Shown: positions 25,351 through 36,966, counted from the first letter of the stretch. The stretch: DNA of 64,000 bases from Microbacterium arabinogalactanolyticum (GCF_030268005.1 NZ_BRZC01000004.1:1329150-1393149); one strand, 5' to 3'. Notes: generated from the sequence alone by a model not told the origin. A program made the numbers and translations.

Positions 25351-27102
25351 ATGACCTCCCGCTTCACGATCGGCGAGACCGACTTCCTGCTCGACGGCGC
25401 CCCGCACCGGATCATCTCCGGCGCCATGCACTACCCGCGTGTTCACCCCGACCTGTGGCGCGACCGCATCCGCAAGGCGCGGCTGATGGGGCTGAACGCG
25501 ATCGAGACCTACGTCGCGTGGAACGCGCACGAACCTGTGAAGGGCCACTGGCGCGAGGACGGCGACGTCGACCTCGGGCGCTTCCTCGACATCATCGCCG
25601 AGGAGGGGATGCACGCGATCGTGCGGCCCGGTCCGTATGTGTGCGCCGAGTGGCACAACGGCGGCCTGCCGACGTGGCTGACCGCCGACAAGAGCATGCG
25701 ACTGCGCAGCAGCGACCCGGCGTACCTCGCCGAGGTGACCGCCTACCTCGAGAAGGTCAACGCGATCGTCGCACCGCGTCAGATCGACCGCGGCGGCAGC
25801 GTGATCCTCGTGCAGATAGAGAACGAGTACGGCGCGTACGGCGCCGACAAGGACTATCTCGAGGCGCTGATCCGCACGACCCGCGACAACGGCATCACGG
25901 TGCCCCTCACCCAGGTGGACCAGCCCATCCCGCACATGCTGCAGGGCGGCGCGCACCCCGAGCTGCACATGACCGGTTCGTTCGGCAGCCGGATCGACGA
26001 GCGCCTCGCCACCCTGCGGGAGTTCCAGCCCACCGGTCCGCTGATGTGCATGGAGTTCTGGTGCGGCTGGTTCGACCACTGGGGCGAGAAGCACCACACC
26101 ACCGCGTTCGCCGACAGCGCCGCCGATCTGGACCGGCTGCTGGCGGCAGGGGCATCCGTCAACATCTACATGGTGCACGGCGGCACGAACTTCGCCCTGA
26201 CGAACGGCGCGAACGACTCCGGCCGCTACCTGCCGATGGTGACGAGCTACGACTACGACTCTCCCATCAGCGAGTCCGGCGATCTGACCGAGAAGTTCCA
26301 CGCCTTCCGCGAGGTGATCGCCAAGCACGCCCCGGTGCCGGATCTGCCCGCCGTCGAACCGGTCGAGGCCCCTACGCCGTCGGCCGCCTTCGAGTCCGTC
26401 GGAGATACCCTCGAGCTGGTGGCCGTCGATCGCGGCGGATTCCCGACGCCTCCGACCATGGATGAGCTCGGCTCCGACGTCGTGCTGGTCGAGTACACGA
26501 CGGATGCCGCAGGCTCCGGCGTGCTCGAGGCCGAGGTGCGGGACTACGCCTGGGTCGAGCGCGACGGCGCACCGGTCGGCCGCCTGCAGCGCGGCATCGG
26601 CGACCTGTCGCTCGCGGTGCCCGGGGGACGGACCCTGCGGATGCTGGTGGAGGAGACCGGCCGGGTCAACTACGACCAGAAGATCGGCGAGGCGAAGGGC
26701 CTGATCGGCTCGCCGCTGATCGACGGGACACCGCTCGACGGACCCTGGCGCGTGCGCACCTTCGACGTTCCGGCGCTGGGCGCGGCCGTGTCGGATGCTG
26801 CTGACGCGACGCCCGTCGCAAGCGGACGCGTCGCGGGCCCCGTGGGCCTGCGCGCCGGGTTCGATCTCGACGAGGCCACGGATCTCTTCCTCGACACCGC
26901 CGGCTGGGGGAAGGGCTACGCCTGGGTCAACGGCTTCTTCCTCGGCAGGTACTGGCGCCGAGGACCGCAGCGCACGCTCTACGTGCCCGGTCCTGTCACG
27001 CGCGCGGGCCGGAACGAGATCGTCGTCGTCGAGCTGGAGGCGATGACCGACGCCACCGCGCGCTTCCTCGCCCGCCCCGACCTCGGCCACGAGGTGGAGT
27101 GA
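25351..27102 (+). CDS. GH35 beta-galactosidase
   Basis: A 583-residue cytoplasmic GH35 enzyme (no signal peptide) that removes terminal beta-galactose. The catalytic acid/base is Glu159 in QIENEYGAYG and the nucleophile Glu235 in CMEFWCGWFDHWG; SGAMHYPRVHPDLWRDR near the N-terminus is the classical family signature. Two beta-sandwich regions fill residues after about 350. It is the first gene of a three-gene operon with overlapping junctions and most likely degrades imported galacto-oligosaccharides from RG-I galactan side chains (inference from context). Confidence 0.92.
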   Translation: MTSRFTIGETDFLLDGAPHRIISGAMHYPRVHPDLWRDRIRKARLMGLNAIETYVAWNAHEPVKGHWREDGDVDLGRFLDIIAEEGMHAIVRPGPYVCAEWHNGGLPTWLTADKSMRLRSSDPAYLAEVTAYLEKVNAIVAPRQIDRGGSVILVQIENEYGAYGADKDYLEALIRTTRDNGITVPLTQVDQPIPHMLQGGAHPELHMTGSFGSRIDERLATLREFQPTGPLMCMEFWCGWFDHWGEKHHTTAFADSAADLDRLLAAGASVNIYMVHGGTNFALTNGANDSGRYLPMVTSYDYDSPISESGDLTEKFHAFREVIAKHAPVPDLPAVEPVEAPTPSAAFESVGDTLELVAVDRGGFPTPPTMDELGSDVVLVEYTTDAAGSGVLEAEVRDYAWVERDGAPVGRLQRGIGDLSLAVPGGRTLRMLVEETGRVNYDQKIGEAKGLIGSPLIDGTPLDGPWRVRTFDVPALGAAVSDAADATPVASGRVAGPVGLRAGFDLDEATDLFLDTAGWGKGYAWVNGFFLGRYWRRGPQRTLYVPGPVTRAGRNEIVVVELEAMTDATARFLARPDLGHEVE

Positions 27103-28070
27103 TGTCCGCGTACTCCGCAGCCTTCGACTGGGCGCGCCGGCACGTCGAGGCCGAGAGGCTGCCCACGGCCGTGCTCGGTGTCGCCACCACTGACGGGATC
27201 GTCGCGCTCGACGGGTTCGGGGCCCCGACGGGTGCCGTCTACCCGCTGTTCTCGATCACCAAGGTGCTCACCGGCATCACCGCCGCACGGGCGGTCGAGC
27301 GCGGGCGGCTCACGCTCGAAACGCCTCTGGCATCCGCCCTGCCGGACTTCGGGGCGAACCGCGACGACGTGGTGCGTCTGCGCCATCTGGTCAGCCACAC
27401 GTCCGGCATCACCGAGCCACCGCTCGACACCGAGGTGCCGCTGCGCACGGAGCTGCTCACCCGGGGCCGCGACTTCGCCGCCGGCACCGCATCCCGGTAC
27501 TCGACGCTCGCCTTCGAGGGCATCGCCGCACTCACCGAGCAGGCCACCGGCACGACCTGGGACGACGACACCCGGCAGTGGGCGGCGACCGTCGGCGCCG
27601 ACGGCCTCACGCTCGACCACGAGGGCTCGATGGACATCCCGGATGCCGCCGCCGGCGGACTCGATCTGGATCGCTTCCGCGCCACCCGCGCTCCCGGAGC
27701 GGGCCTGCTCGGGCGCGCCGAGGACCTGCTGCGCATCGGTGCCGAGCTGCTGCGCATCCACGCCGGCGGAACCGACGGCATCCTCGCTCCCGCGACGCTG
27801 GACATGATGCTGCGCCCGCTCACCGGCGACATCCCGCGACTCGAGCCGTACCCCGTGGAGCGGGGACAGGACTGGGGCTTCACGTTCAACCTGCGCTCCC
27901 GTGCGCCAGGCCTCATCGACCAGGACACGTACGGGCACGGCGGCTGGGCGGGCACGGAGTTCTGGGTGCACCCGGGCGCGGGCCTGTGCTGGGTGCTGCT
28001 GACGAACCGAGCGGTGCGCGAGGGCGTCGATGCCGACCAGCTCGACAACGCCGTGGTCGCGGGCCGATGA
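27102..28070 (+). CDS. Class-C beta-lactamase-like serine hydrolase (possible esterase)
   Basis: A 322-residue serine hydrolase of the penicillin-binding/class-C fold. The nucleophile motif is SITK (about residues 49-52), the second motif is RYS-T in place of Y-x-N, and the third is HGG in GHGGWAGTEFW, as in EstB-type esterases. There is no signal peptide, which argues against a resistance or cell-wall role. Between two GH35 genes it may remove acetyl or other ester groups from imported oligosaccharides. ATG 27102 overlaps the GH35 stop codon; an in-frame GTG sits just before it. Confidence 0.75.
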   Translation: MSAYSAAFDWARRHVEAERLPTAVLGVATTDGIVALDGFGAPTGAVYPLFSITKVLTGITAARAVERGRLTLETPLASALPDFGANRDDVVRLRHLVSHTSGITEPPLDTEVPLRTELLTRGRDFAAGTASRYSTLAFEGIAALTEQATGTTWDDDTRQWAATVGADGLTLDHEGSMDIPDAAAGGLDLDRFRATRAPGAGLLGRAEDLLRIGAELLRIHAGGTDGILAPATLDMMLRPLTGDIPRLEPYPVERGQDWGFTFNLRSRAPGLIDQDTYGHGGWAGTEFWVHPGAGLCWVLLTNRAVREGVDADQLDNAVVAGR

Positions 28071-30271
28071 TCCACGTCGTGCGACACCGCGGCTGGCCCG
28101 TCGACGCCTCCCCCAGTGCCCTGCCCGAGCCTGCGGAGGCGGCACTCGGGATCACCGTGACCGACCGCGCCGTGCTGCGCGACGGTGTGCCGTTCGTTCC
28201 GGTCTCGGGAGAGATCCACTTCAGCCGCCTTCCCCGGGAACGGTGGGGTGAGCGGCTGCGGCAGATGCGTGCGAACGGGGTGACGCTGGCATCCGCCTAC
28301 GTGCTCTGGCTGCACCACTCCCCTCGTCGAGGAACCGCGCACTTCGACGGCGCTCTCGACGTCGCCGCGTTCATCGACGAGTGCGCCGCGGCCGGGCTCG
28401 GCGTGGTGCTGCGGATCGGTCCCTGGGCGCACGGCGAGGCGCGCAACGGCGGCTTCCCCGACTGGGTGCAGGATGCCGGGGTCGAGCACCGCAGCGACGA
28501 CCCGCGCTACCTGGAACTCGTGGCGGAGTGGTTCGCACAGCTCGCCGCGCATCTGGACGGGCGCGCCCGCCCCGGCGGGCCCGTGCTGGCGATCCAGCTC
28601 GAGAACGAGCTCTACGACCGCCCCGGCCACCTGGTCACGCTCAAGCGCCTGGCACGTGAGGCCGGAATGTCGGCACCGCTGTGGACCGCGACAGCCTGGG
28701 GCGGGGCCGACCTGCCCGCCGGCGAGGTCATGCCGCTGTTCGGCGGCTACGGCGACGGCTTCTGGGCCGACCCGCAGGACGACTGGGATCCGTCGTTCCG
28801 CGCGCACTACTTCCCCTCGCACGTCTGGGACGACCCCGGCGTCGGCGCCGACGTGCGGGCCGCACAGGGCTTCGATGCGGCAGCATCCGGGGCATCCCCC
28901 GACACCGCCGCTCTGCTGCGCGGCTTCCCGCCCGCGACGTGCGAACTCGGCGGTGGCATGGCCACCGCCTATCACCGGCGCCCGGTGCTCAGCGGCCGCG
29001 ACGTGGCCGCTCTCGCGCACGGGAAGATCGGCAACGGGTCGGCCTGGCAGGGGTACTACATGTACGTCGGCGGGCGGAACCCGGGCCCCGGTCTGCAGGA
29101 GACGCAGGCGACGGGCTACCCGAACGACATGACCGAGTGGAGCTACGACTTCCGCGCCCCGATCGGGCAGTCCGGCGATCTGCACGGATCCGCCGCGCTG
29201 CTGCGCGCCCAGCATGCGTTCCTCTCGGCATTCGGAGACCGTCTCGGCGGCATGACCTCGACCCTCCCCGAGCTGCGGGCCGACGGTCTCGACGACGCCA
29301 CGACGCTGCGCTGGGCACTGCGCTCGGACGGCTCTGAGGGGTTCTGCGTGATCACGCATCATCAGCCGCACATCCCGGTGCAGCCTGTGCGCGGCGTGCA
29401 GCTGCGGGTCGAGCTCGACGACGAGGCACTGCTGCTCCCCCGCACCCCGATCGACATCCCGGCTGGCACGATCGCACGCTGGCCGGTGGGACTGCGCGTC
29501 GGGGATGCGCGGCTGCGGTGGGCCACGGCATCCGCTCTGACGGTTCTGCCGGACGGCGTCCTGGTGCTGGCCGCCGACCCGGGCATCCCGGTCGAGGTCG
29601 CCGTCGCCCATGAGGAGCCGCGCGTCGTGACACCAGGGCTTCACGAGATCGGCGGGGTCACGCTGCTCGTCCTCGCCGACACCGCAGATGCCTGGGTGCT
29701 CGGCGACGAGCTGTGGCTCTGCGACGGGCAGCTGCTGTGGGACGGCTCGCACGTCGAGGCGCTCGACGCCACCCGCCTGCGCCGCTTCGACGCCGCCACG
29801 CGCAGCTGGGTGGAGACTCCGGTCGACCGGCCCTCGGATGCCGCGCCGGTGGGGATCCGCACGGTCAGAGAGGCCGGAGACGTCCCAGCCGACCACGGCT
29901 TCGGTGGTCAGCGGCACAGCGCGCCTGCGGCGGAGGTCTTCGACTCAGTCGCCGCCGTGTTCCGACTCGACCTGCCGGTGTGGGACGGCGATGCGCTGCT
30001 CGACATCGACTGGGCGGGCGATGTGGCCCAGCTGCGCGTCGACGGCGCGACGGTCGACGATCGCTTCTGGGACGGCACGCGCTGGTCGGTGTCCCTGCGC
30101 GACGTCGGTGCGGATGCCGGCAGCACCCTGAGTCTGCATGTGCTGCCGCTCTCGCAGGAGAGCACGGTGTGGCTGCCGGAGAACGTACGGCAGAGCAGAG
30201 CGGATGCCGCACGGGGCGCCGTCCGCTCGGTGCGACTGCGCACCCGGAGCTCATCCGCCGTCGTGAGCTGA
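28067..30271 (+). CDS. GH35-type beta-galactosidase, second and larger
   Basis: A 734-residue protein only distantly similar to the upstream GH35. The N-terminal barrel has SGEIHFSRLPRERW, the acid/base Glu181 in IQLENELYDRPG and the probable nucleophile Glu293 in TCELGGGMATAYHRR, followed by NGSAWQGYYMYVGGRNPG. The C-terminal half is beta-sandwich. No signal peptide. The ATG overlaps the serine-hydrolase stop (28067-28070). Two divergent GH35 enzymes in one operon suggest two linkages or a branched substrate. A GH42-like activity is less likely. Confidence 0.8.
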   Translation: MIHVVRHRGWPVDASPSALPEPAEAALGITVTDRAVLRDGVPFVPVSGEIHFSRLPRERWGERLRQMRANGVTLASAYVLWLHHSPRRGTAHFDGALDVAAFIDECAAAGLGVVLRIGPWAHGEARNGGFPDWVQDAGVEHRSDDPRYLELVAEWFAQLAAHLDGRARPGGPVLAIQLENELYDRPGHLVTLKRLAREAGMSAPLWTATAWGGADLPAGEVMPLFGGYGDGFWADPQDDWDPSFRAHYFPSHVWDDPGVGADVRAAQGFDAAASGASPDTAALLRGFPPATCELGGGMATAYHRRPVLSGRDVAALAHGKIGNGSAWQGYYMYVGGRNPGPGLQETQATGYPNDMTEWSYDFRAPIGQSGDLHGSAALLRAQHAFLSAFGDRLGGMTSTLPELRADGLDDATTLRWALRSDGSEGFCVITHHQPHIPVQPVRGVQLRVELDDEALLLPRTPIDIPAGTIARWPVGLRVGDARLRWATASALTVLPDGVLVLAADPGIPVEVAVAHEEPRVVTPGLHEIGGVTLLVLADTADAWVLGDELWLCDGQLLWDGSHVEALDATRLRRFDAATRSWVETPVDRPSDAAPVGIRTVREAGDVPADHGFGGQRHSAPAAEVFDSVAAVFRLDLPVWDGDALLDIDWAGDVAQLRVDGATVDDRFWDGTRWSVSLRDVGADAGSTLSLHVLPLSQESTVWLPENVRQSRADAARGAVRSVRLRTRSSSAVVS

Positions 30272-30303
30272 GCCGCCGCCCGCACCCGCGTCCGGTGCGC
30301 GAA

Positions 30304-30341
30304 CCCGCCGCCGACGCGGTCCGTAACGCATCGGCGGCGGG
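30304..30341 (+). terminator. Hairpin after the GH35 operon
   Basis: A perfect 11-bp stem (CCCGCCGCCGA, 30304-30314, with its complement at 30331-30341) and a 16-nt loop lie 32 nt after the second GH35 stop codon. No T-tract follows, so termination is likely but not certain. Confidence 0.55.
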
Positions 30342-30414
30342 AGTCCGAGAGCTCGGCCGGCCTGTTCGACGTCGCGAGCCGTACCGACGGTAACGGATGG
30401 CTCCAACGTTGCAC

Positions 30415-30513
30415 AACGGTTTCGCGCGATTCTTTGAAACGTGTCAGAAAACGCTTGCTCAACCTGTGGAGCTCGTGCAAGGATCATCGGAAGCAGCTGG
30501 GAATACGTTTTCC
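30415..30513 (+). promoter_or_regulatory. Operator-rich upstream region of the CE12-PL11 gene
   Basis: The 352-bp gap from 30272 to 30623 holds no convincing gene. After the hairpin it contains several motif copies: AACGGTTTCG (30415-30424), GAAACGTGTC (30436-30445), GAAAACGCTTGC (30447-30458) and the better palindrome GGAATACGTTTTCC (30500-30513). The last is 110 nt before the GTG start, so a long 5-prime leader is likely. No promoter boxes stand out. The density of sites suggests cooperative repressor binding. Confidence 0.5.
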
Positions 30514-30623
30514 AGCCGCTCCATCCGTGGCCGAGTCCGTACGCGCCCCGGTTCCTTCGACGTGCTCCACGATGCTGCGGTGCACGCCGGAACCCCTTTG
30601 TCAGAGACGCCCAAGGAGGAACC

Positions 30624-33600
30624 GTGGACCATTCCACACGTTCTGCACGACCGCTCTTCGCACGACGAACACACTGCACGCTCGCCGCGGCCACGGTCGC
30701 CGCCGTCATCGGCGCCGCGCTCACGGCCGCCCCCGCCGCGGCCACGCTCGCGCCCGCGCAGGACGGCAGCTGGCGGTTCGACTTCGGCACGGCATCCAGT
30801 CCCGTCGCCGACGGCTACCAGCAGGTGCTCACGAGCTCGCTGTACACGGCCGACGCCGGCTGGGGCGTGACCACGGCGGATGGCGTCAGCCTCTTCGACC
30901 GCGACCGCACCGGCAACCGCACCCCCGCCGACCCGGTCGCCGAGGACTTCGTCGCGGGCACCGACTGGGGCTTCCTGCTCGACGGCGTGCCGAAGGGCGA
31001 GTACGACGTCACCGTCTCGATCGGCGACGCTCTCGCCGGGACCTCCGGCACGAACGCCACGGTCTCCCTGGAAGGGGTCGCGCAGACCCGCATGACCACG
31101 GACAAGGCCGCCACCACCACCCAGACGTTCCGCACCGCCGTCGAGGACGGGCAGCTGACCCTCGGCTTCACGGGTAGCGGACTCGGCGCCTACGTGAACG
31201 GCCTCGTCGTCACTCCGGTCGTGCCTGCAGTGCCCGCCGGCCTCACCCTCGCCCGCGTCGCCTGGAACGCCGTCGACCTCAGCTGGGCCGCCGCTGACGG
31301 GGCATCCGCATATCGCGTGCTCCGCGCACCCGTCACCGGCGACGCCGTCGGCGACTTCCGGCAGATCGCAGAGACGGACAAGACCACCCTCACCGACTCG
31401 GATGTCACGGAGGGTGACTCCTTCGCCTACGCCGTCCAGGCGGTGAACTCCTACGGCGTCACCTCCGCACGGACCGAGCCGGTGCGCAGCGGCGTCATCC
31501 CCGCTCTGGCAGCGCCCGCCACCCCCGCCGATCTGACCGTGACGAAGGTCTCCAAGACCTCCGTCAGCCTCAGCTGGAGCGCCGCGGCGAACGCCGAGGA
31601 GTACGTCCTCGAGCGCGCCGGCGCCGATGGCGTCTTCACGGCCATCGCCACCACCACGTCGGTGTCCTACCTCGACGAGGCGGACACCACCGCGTCGTGG
31701 TCCTACCGCGTCACCGCGCGCAATGCGGCCGGATCGTCCGAGGCATCCGCTCCGGTCGTCTCGCCCGTCTACACCGCGCCCGCGCCCCTCCCTGCAGGCG
31801 ACCAGGTCGTGTTCGACTTCGGCCCCGGGGTGGTGGCCGACGGCGCCCTCGGGGTCACGTCGACGACCGCGTACTCCGACGAGTGGGGCTACGGCTTCAG
31901 CACCGCGCCGACCTCGGATGCCCCGGATGTGGACCGCGGCGGGGACGACCCGCTGCGCGGCGACCACGTCGCGGCACAGGGCGGCACCTTCGAGGTCAAG
32001 CTCGGAGCCGGCGACTACACCGTGAACCTCATCGCCGGCGATGCGACCGCCGCCAGCGAGATCTCCGTCACCGCCGAGGGGATGGCGAAGGTGCAGACCA
32101 CCGCCAAGCCCGCCGGCGAGTATCTCGAGATGGCGTTCCCGATCGCACTGGTCGACGGTGTGCTCTCGCTCAAGATCGACGGTTCGGCCGCCGCTCTGGA
32201 CGCGGTCACGATCACCCGGCAGCAGGCGCGCCTCGCCGGTGCGCTGCCCACCGTGTACATCGCGGGCGACTCGACGGTGCAGACCTACGACGCCGCGGCG
32301 TACGCACCCCAAGCCGGGTGGGGGCAGATGATCGATCGGTTCTTCAGCGACGGCGTCGCCTTCAGCAACCACGCGATCGGAGGCCGCAGCTCGAAGAACT
32401 TCATCACGCAGGGACGGCTCGACGACATCCTGCGCGGCATCCGACCCGGCGACTACCTGTTCGTCCAGTTCGGGCACAACGACGCCACGCAGGGCGTCGA
32501 CGACCGCTACGCATCGCCGGCCGACTACAAGGAGTACCTGCGCACCTACGTGCACGGCGCGCGCCAGCGCGGCGCCACGCCGGTGCTGGTGACCCCGGTC
32601 TCCCGCCGCAGCTTCGACGCCACCACGGGCCTCGCCAACATCAGCTTCCCCGAGTACGTCGACAAGATGAAGGAGCTGGCGGCCGAGGAGGGCGTGGAGC
32701 TCGTCGATCTGTCGGCTTCCAGCCGCGCCTACCTGAACGAGATCGGCGCGGAGGCCGCCAAGTCGGTGTTCCTGTGGGTCGACCCGGGCATCTTCCCGAA
32801 CCGTCCGTCCGGCACGCAGGACGACACCCACTTCCAGGAGTACGGCGCCATCCAGATGGCCCGCCTGATCGCCCAGGACTACGCCGAGATCGACGACCCG
32901 CTCGCTGCGAAGGTCGAGGACATCGCACCTCCGGCCGCCGTGCCGCCTGCACCCGAGCGACTCGTCGCCGGCTCGGTGTCCAACGCGGGAGCGGTGCTGC
33001 AGTGGCAGCAGGCCCCGACCGCCGACATCTACCGGATCGAGCGTCAGGCGGTCGCCGACCCCGACCAGGTCTGGTCGCTGGTGACCACGACGACGCAGAC
33101 CAGTGCGATCGTGCAGGGGCTCGCCGAGGGCACCGGCTACCGCTACCGGGTGTTCGCCGTCAACGGCCGCGGCACCTCCGAGGCATCGAACACGGTCACC
33201 TTCACCACCAAGAAGGCGAAGTGGAAGTTCGACTTCCAGCTCGCCGGCAACCCGCTGATGGCCGGTTACACCGAGGTGAACCCGGATGACGCGTACAGCA
33301 AGGAGGCCGGATACGGGTTCGCGACCGCGCTTCCTTCGACGGCCGGCCGTGACCGCGGCGCCGCCGAGGGCTCGAACGACCTGCTGCGCGACTTCGTCCT
33401 CCCCGGCGACTCCAGCGAGTTCAAGCTCGACGTGCCGAACGGCACCTACTCCGTCAAGACGTACTCGGGCGACTGGATCGGATCCACGAAGACGAGCTTC
33501 GACATCGAGGGCAAGGCCTTCGGTTCCGGCAATGCCGGGAAGGGCTCCGTCAACGAGTCCGTCCGCGGTCCCGCGCTGGTCACCGACGGGCAGCTGAACA

Positions 33601-36600
33601 TCCGCGTCTACGGCGCCGCAGCGGGCACCCGCCTGAACGGTCTGGAGATCACGCCGATCCTGCTCGGACCAGCCGGCCTGAAGGTCGCCGACATCAACGC
33701 CGACCCGGCCGCACCGGCGGTGCAGCTGGAGTGGACGACCGACTCCGACGTCACGTGGAACGTCTACCGCACCTCGGAGTTCGAGAAGAAGGCGACGAAG
33801 GTCGGCGAGACCACGACGGCGTCATTCACCGACACCACGGCGCGCATCGGCCTGGACTACACGTACTACGTCACCGCGGTCGACCAGACCGGACTGGAGT
33901 CGGTGCCCTCGGCATCCGTCCCCGTCTCGTTCGTCGACCCCGACGTCGCCGCCCCGTCCGCCCCGACGGGGCTCGCCGTGGATCGGCTCGAGAAGCGCGA
34001 GATCGAACTCTCCTGGGAGCAGCCGAGCACCGCGCTGTACGCCATGGTGTTCCGGTCCGAGATCGCCGGCGAGCGCGGTGAGCTCGCTGGGTTCGCCTCG
34101 ACCAATCACTTCACCGACAACAGCGTCCTCACCACCATCCCGTACCACTACACGGTGGTCCCGGTGAACGCGGGCGGTGCAGGAAAGGCATCCGATCAGC
34201 TGACGACGGACGCAGCCACCGTGCTGCAGCGCCAGGCCGAGTACCTGGATCGCGCGCCGGTCGCGGTGAGCACCGCCGACGGAACGCTGGTGAGCTGGCG
34301 GATGCTGGGGACCGACCCCGACGCGATCGCCTTCCACGTCTACCGGGACGGCAAGCGCATCACGGATGAGCCGATCACGAGCTCGACGAACTACCTCGAC
34401 AAGAAGGGCTCGGCGGACTCGCAGTACTTCGTCACGAGCGTGCTGGACGGCCGCGAGGTCACCGTCACCAAGACGTTCGGCGTGCAGAAGGGCGACTACC
34501 TCTCCGTGCCGCTGGACCGGCCGGCCGACACGTACTCCAAGGACGGCCAGCCGATCACGTACCGCGCGAACGACGCGAGCGTGGGCGACGTGGACGGCGA
34601 CGGGCAGTACGAGCTGTTCGTGAAGTGGGACCCGTCCCGCTCCAAGGACAACTCGCAGTCCGGTTACACCGGCAATGTCTTCCTGGATGCCTACCGGCTG
34701 GACGGCACCCGGCTGTGGCGGGTCGATCTCGGCGCGAACATCCGGGCCGGCGCGCACTACACGCAGTTCCAGGTGTTCGACTACGACGGCAACGGCCGCG
34801 CCGAGGTGATCATGAAGACCGCCGACGGCACGATCGACGGCACGGGCCAGGTGATCGGCAACGCCAGCGCCGACTACCGGAACAGCTCGGGCTACGTGCT
34901 CACCGGCCCGGAGTACCTGACGGTGTTCGACGGTGCGACGGGCAGGGCGGTCGACACGATCGACTACGTGCCGGCGCGCGGCGACGTCGGCGCCTGGGGT
35001 GACACCTACGGAAACAGGGTCGACCGCTTCCTGGCGGCGACCGCGTACCTCGACGGCGAGCACCCGAGCGCGATCTTCAGTCGCGGCTACTACACCCGCG
35101 CGGTGATGGCGGCCTACGACTTCGACGGCTCCAAGCTCGTGCAGCGGTGGGTGCTCGACTCGAACGACCCCGGCAACGAGGGGTTCTACGGGATGGGCAA
35201 CCACAACCTGTCGGTGGCCGACGTCGACGGCGACCAGAAGGACGAGATCGTCTACGGCTCGGCGACGGTGAACGACGACGGCACTCTGCTGTACTCGACG
35301 GGCCTCGGCCACGGCGACGCGCTGCACGTGTCCGACCTGATCCCGTCCCGTCCGGGCCTGGAGGTGTTCGCCGCGCACGAGGAGATGCATGCCTCCGGCA
35401 ACCGAGGCGCGACCATGCGCGACGCCCGCACGGGCGAGGTGCTGTGGTCGATCCCGGCCACGAAGGACACCGGGCGCGCGGCCGCCGCAGACATCGACCC
35501 GCGGTACGAGGGCGCTGAGGGCTGGGCCGTGGGCGGCGACGCCGCATGGAACTCCCCGGTCGGTCAGTTGAAGTCGGCCACGGGCGAGCTGATCTCCGAG
35601 AAGATCCCGGCGGCGAACTTCCTCGCCTGGTTCGACGGCGACCCGCTGCGGGAGATCGTCGACCACGACTTCGACACCGACACCCGCAACGGCGTGCCGA
35701 CCGTGTCGAAGTGGAACTGGGAGACCGAGCAGTCCGATGTGATCCTGAAGGCGGAGGGAGCCCGCACGAACAACGACACGAAGGGCAACCCGAGCCTGCA
35801 GGCCGACCTGTTCGGCGACTGGCGCGAGGAGATCGCGTGGCGGTCGGATGACTCCAGCGAGCTGCGGATCTACTCGACGACGGATGCCACGGATCTGCGC
35901 CTGCGCACGCTGATGCACGACCCGGTGTACCGCCTGTCGGTCGCCTGGCAGAACACCGGCTACAACCAGCCGCCGCAGACCAGCTTCTTCCTCGGCGAGG
36001 GGATGGAGCAGCCCGCGGCGCCGCGGATCGCGGTGACCGGCGACCACACCGGTGCGACCGACACCACGGCCCCCGTCCTGGCGGGTCTTCCGGAGGACGG
36101 TGCGCTGCTGGCAAGCTCCGCGTCGTTCACGGTGGGGGTCACGGCCTCCGATCCGGAGTCCGGCGTGCGCAACCTCGACGTCGCGTTCGACGGCGAGCCC
36201 GTCGCACCGGGGCAGGTGCTCCCGCTCGACGGCCTGGTCGGCCCGCACACGCTGACGGTGAACGCCGTCAATCATGACGGGCTGGTCACCAGGGCATCCG
36301 TCTCGCTGCTGGTGTTCGAGGACGAGGGCGCCACGTCGGCTCCGGGTCGGGGCGTGCTCTCCACGGACTCCGGCTGGGAGACCGGGCTGCACGACGGCGA
36401 CTACACCGTGTCGATGAATCTGTGGAGCGGTGTGAACGGCGCGGTGTTCAAGCTCTACGAGAACGGCGTGCTGATCTCGACCACGCTGCTGGACGCGAAC
36501 TCCCCGAAGGCGCAGCTGACCACGGTCGCGGTGAGCGGCAAGCAGAACGGCACCTACGTCTACACCGGCGAGCTCATCAACGCGAAGGGCAGCACAGCGA

Positions 36601-36911
36601 CGACGTCGGTCACCGTGAAGGTGAAGGATGCCGCGCCCGGCGTGCCCGTGCTCAGTCACGACAACTGGGACAGGAACGGCGACTACACCGTGTCGGCCGA
36701 TCTCTGGTGGGGCACCAACGCCACCTCGTACCGGCTGTACGAGAACGGCAAGGTGATCGACGAGCAGACCCTGGTCGCGGCCTCGCCGAACGCCCAGCAC
36801 GCGAGCACGGCGGTCACCGGACGCGCCCGCGGGACGTACGAGTACGTCGCCGAGTTCATCAACGCGGCCGGTGCCACGAAGTCGAAGGCGGTGACCGTCA
36901 CGGTGCGCTGA
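30624..36911 (+). CDS. Secreted multidomain rhamnogalacturonan acetylesterase (CE12) and lyase (PL11)
   Basis: A 2,095-residue exported protein. A signal peptide covers about residues 1-40. Order after that: malectin-like beta domain (50-195), two FN3 (200-385), second malectin-like domain (390-530), CE12 SGNH esterase (538-760; Ser550 in GDST, FGHND, Asp733 and His736), FN3 (770-860), third malectin-like domain (866-1012), two FN3 (1016-1198), PL11 lyase (about 1205-1805; repeated DVDGDG-type calcium-binding blades), an Ig-like domain and two C-terminal repeats of the LSHDNWD/LYENG chitinase-associated type (1907-2095). It would deacetylate RG-I and cut it outside the cell. The start is a GTG with AAGGAGG 5 nt upstream. 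No LPXTG or membrane anchor is visible. Confidence 0.9.
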   Translation: MDHSTRSARPLFARRTHCTLAAATVAAVIGAALTAAPAAATLAPAQDGSWRFDFGTASSPVADGYQQVLTSSLYTADAGWGVTTADGVSLFDRDRTGNRTPADPVAEDFVAGTDWGFLLDGVPKGEYDVTVSIGDALAGTSGTNATVSLEGVAQTRMTTDKAATTTQTFRTAVEDGQLTLGFTGSGLGAYVNGLVVTPVVPAVPAGLTLARVAWNAVDLSWAAADGASAYRVLRAPVTGDAVGDFRQIAETDKTTLTDSDVTEGDSFAYAVQAVNSYGVTSARTEPVRSGVIPALAAPATPADLTVTKVSKTSVSLSWSAAANAEEYVLERAGADGVFTAIATTTSVSYLDEADTTASWSYRVTARNAAGSSEASAPVVSPVYTAPAPLPAGDQVVFDFGPGVVADGALGVTSTTAYSDEWGYGFSTAPTSDAPDVDRGGDDPLRGDHVAAQGGTFEVKLGAGDYTVNLIAGDATAASEISVTAEGMAKVQTTAKPAGEYLEMAFPIALVDGVLSLKIDGSAAALDAVTITRQQARLAGALPTVYIAGDSTVQTYDAAAYAPQAGWGQMIDRFFSDGVAFSNHAIGGRSSKNFITQGRLDDILRGIRPGDYLFVQFGHNDATQGVDDRYASPADYKEYLRTYVHGARQRGATPVLVTPVSRRSFDATTGLANISFPEYVDKMKELAAEEGVELVDLSASSRAYLNEIGAEAAKSVFLWVDPGIFPNRPSGTQDDTHFQEYGAIQMARLIAQDYAEIDDPLAAKVEDIAPPAAVPPAPERLVAGSVSNAGAVLQWQQAPTADIYRIERQAVADPDQVWSLVTTTTQTSAIVQGLAEGTGYRYRVFAVNGRGTSEASNTVTFTTKKAKWKFDFQLAGNPLMAGYTEVNPDDAYSKEAGYGFATALPSTAGRDRGAAEGSNDLLRDFVLPGDSSEFKLDVPNGTYSVKTYSGDWIGSTKTSFDIEGKAFGSGNAGKGSVNESVRGPALVTDGQLNIRVYGAAAGTRLNGLEITPILLGPAGLKVADINADPAAPAVQLEWTTDSDVTWNVYRTSEFEKKATKVGETTTASFTDTTARIGLDYTYYVTAVDQTGLESVPSASVPVSFVDPDVAAPSAPTGLAVDRLEKREIELSWEQPSTALYAMVFRSEIAGERGELAGFASTNHFTDNSVLTTIPYHYTVVPVNAGGAGKASDQLTTDAATVLQRQAEYLDRAPVAVSTADGTLVSWRMLGTDPDAIAFHVYRDGKRITDEPITSSTNYLDKKGSADSQYFVTSVLDGREVTVTKTFGVQKGDYLSVPLDRPADTYSKDGQPITYRANDASVGDVDGDGQYELFVKWDPSRSKDNSQSGYTGNVFLDAYRLDGTRLWRVDLGANIRAGAHYTQFQVFDYDGNGRAEVIMKTADGTIDGTGQVIGNASADYRNSSGYVLTGPEYLTVFDGATGRAVDTIDYVPARGDVGAWGDTYGNRVDRFLAATAYLDGEHPSAIFSRGYYTRAVMAAYDFDGSKLVQRWVLDSNDPGNEGFYGMGNHNLSVADVDGDQKDEIVYGSATVNDDGTLLYSTGLGHGDALHVSDLIPSRPGLEVFAAHEEMHASGNRGATMRDARTGEVLWSIPATKDTGRAAAADIDPRYEGAEGWAVGGDAAWNSPVGQLKSATGELISEKIPAANFLAWFDGDPLREIVDHDFDTDTRNGVPTVSKWNWETEQSDVILKAEGARTNNDTKGNPSLQADLFGDWREEIAWRSDDSSELRIYSTTDATDLRLRTLMHDPVYRLSVAWQNTGYNQPPQTSFFLGEGMEQPAAPRIAVTGDHTGATDTTAPVLAGLPEDGALLASSASFTVGVTASDPESGVRNLDVAFDGEPVAPGQVLPLDGLVGPHTLTVNAVNHDGLVTRASVSLLVFEDEGATSAPGRGVLSTDSGWETGLHDGDYTVSMNLWSGVNGAVFKLYENGVLISTTLLDANSPKAQLTTVAVSGKQNGTYVYTGELINAKGSTATTSVTVKVKDAAPGVPVLSHDNWDRNGDYTVSADLWWGTNATSYRLYENGKVIDEQTLVAASPNAQHASTAVTGRARGTYEYVAEFINAAGATKSKAVTVTVR

Positions 36912-36926
36912 GAACGCAGGACGCAC

Positions 36927-36966
36927 TCCGGGGTCGGATCGCTTGACAGGGCGATCCGACCCCGGA
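36927..36966 (+). terminator. Perfect 16-bp hairpin after the CE12-PL11 gene
   Basis: Arms 36927-36942 and 36951-36966 pair without a mismatch and close an 8-nt loop, TTGACAGG. It starts 15 nt after the stop codon. No T-tract follows; instead the 3-prime arm is the spacer of the next promoter. Confidence 0.75.

Noticed and set aside
30441..30623. A 61-codon N-terminal extension of the CE12-PL11 protein
   Set aside because: It would bury the signal peptide and overlap operator sites; GTG 30624 has AAGGAGG upstream and starts a proper export signal.
33822..36926. A 1,034-codon open frame antisense to the PL11 region
   Set aside because: Same reason; no domain pattern, and the sense frame carries the lyase motifs.
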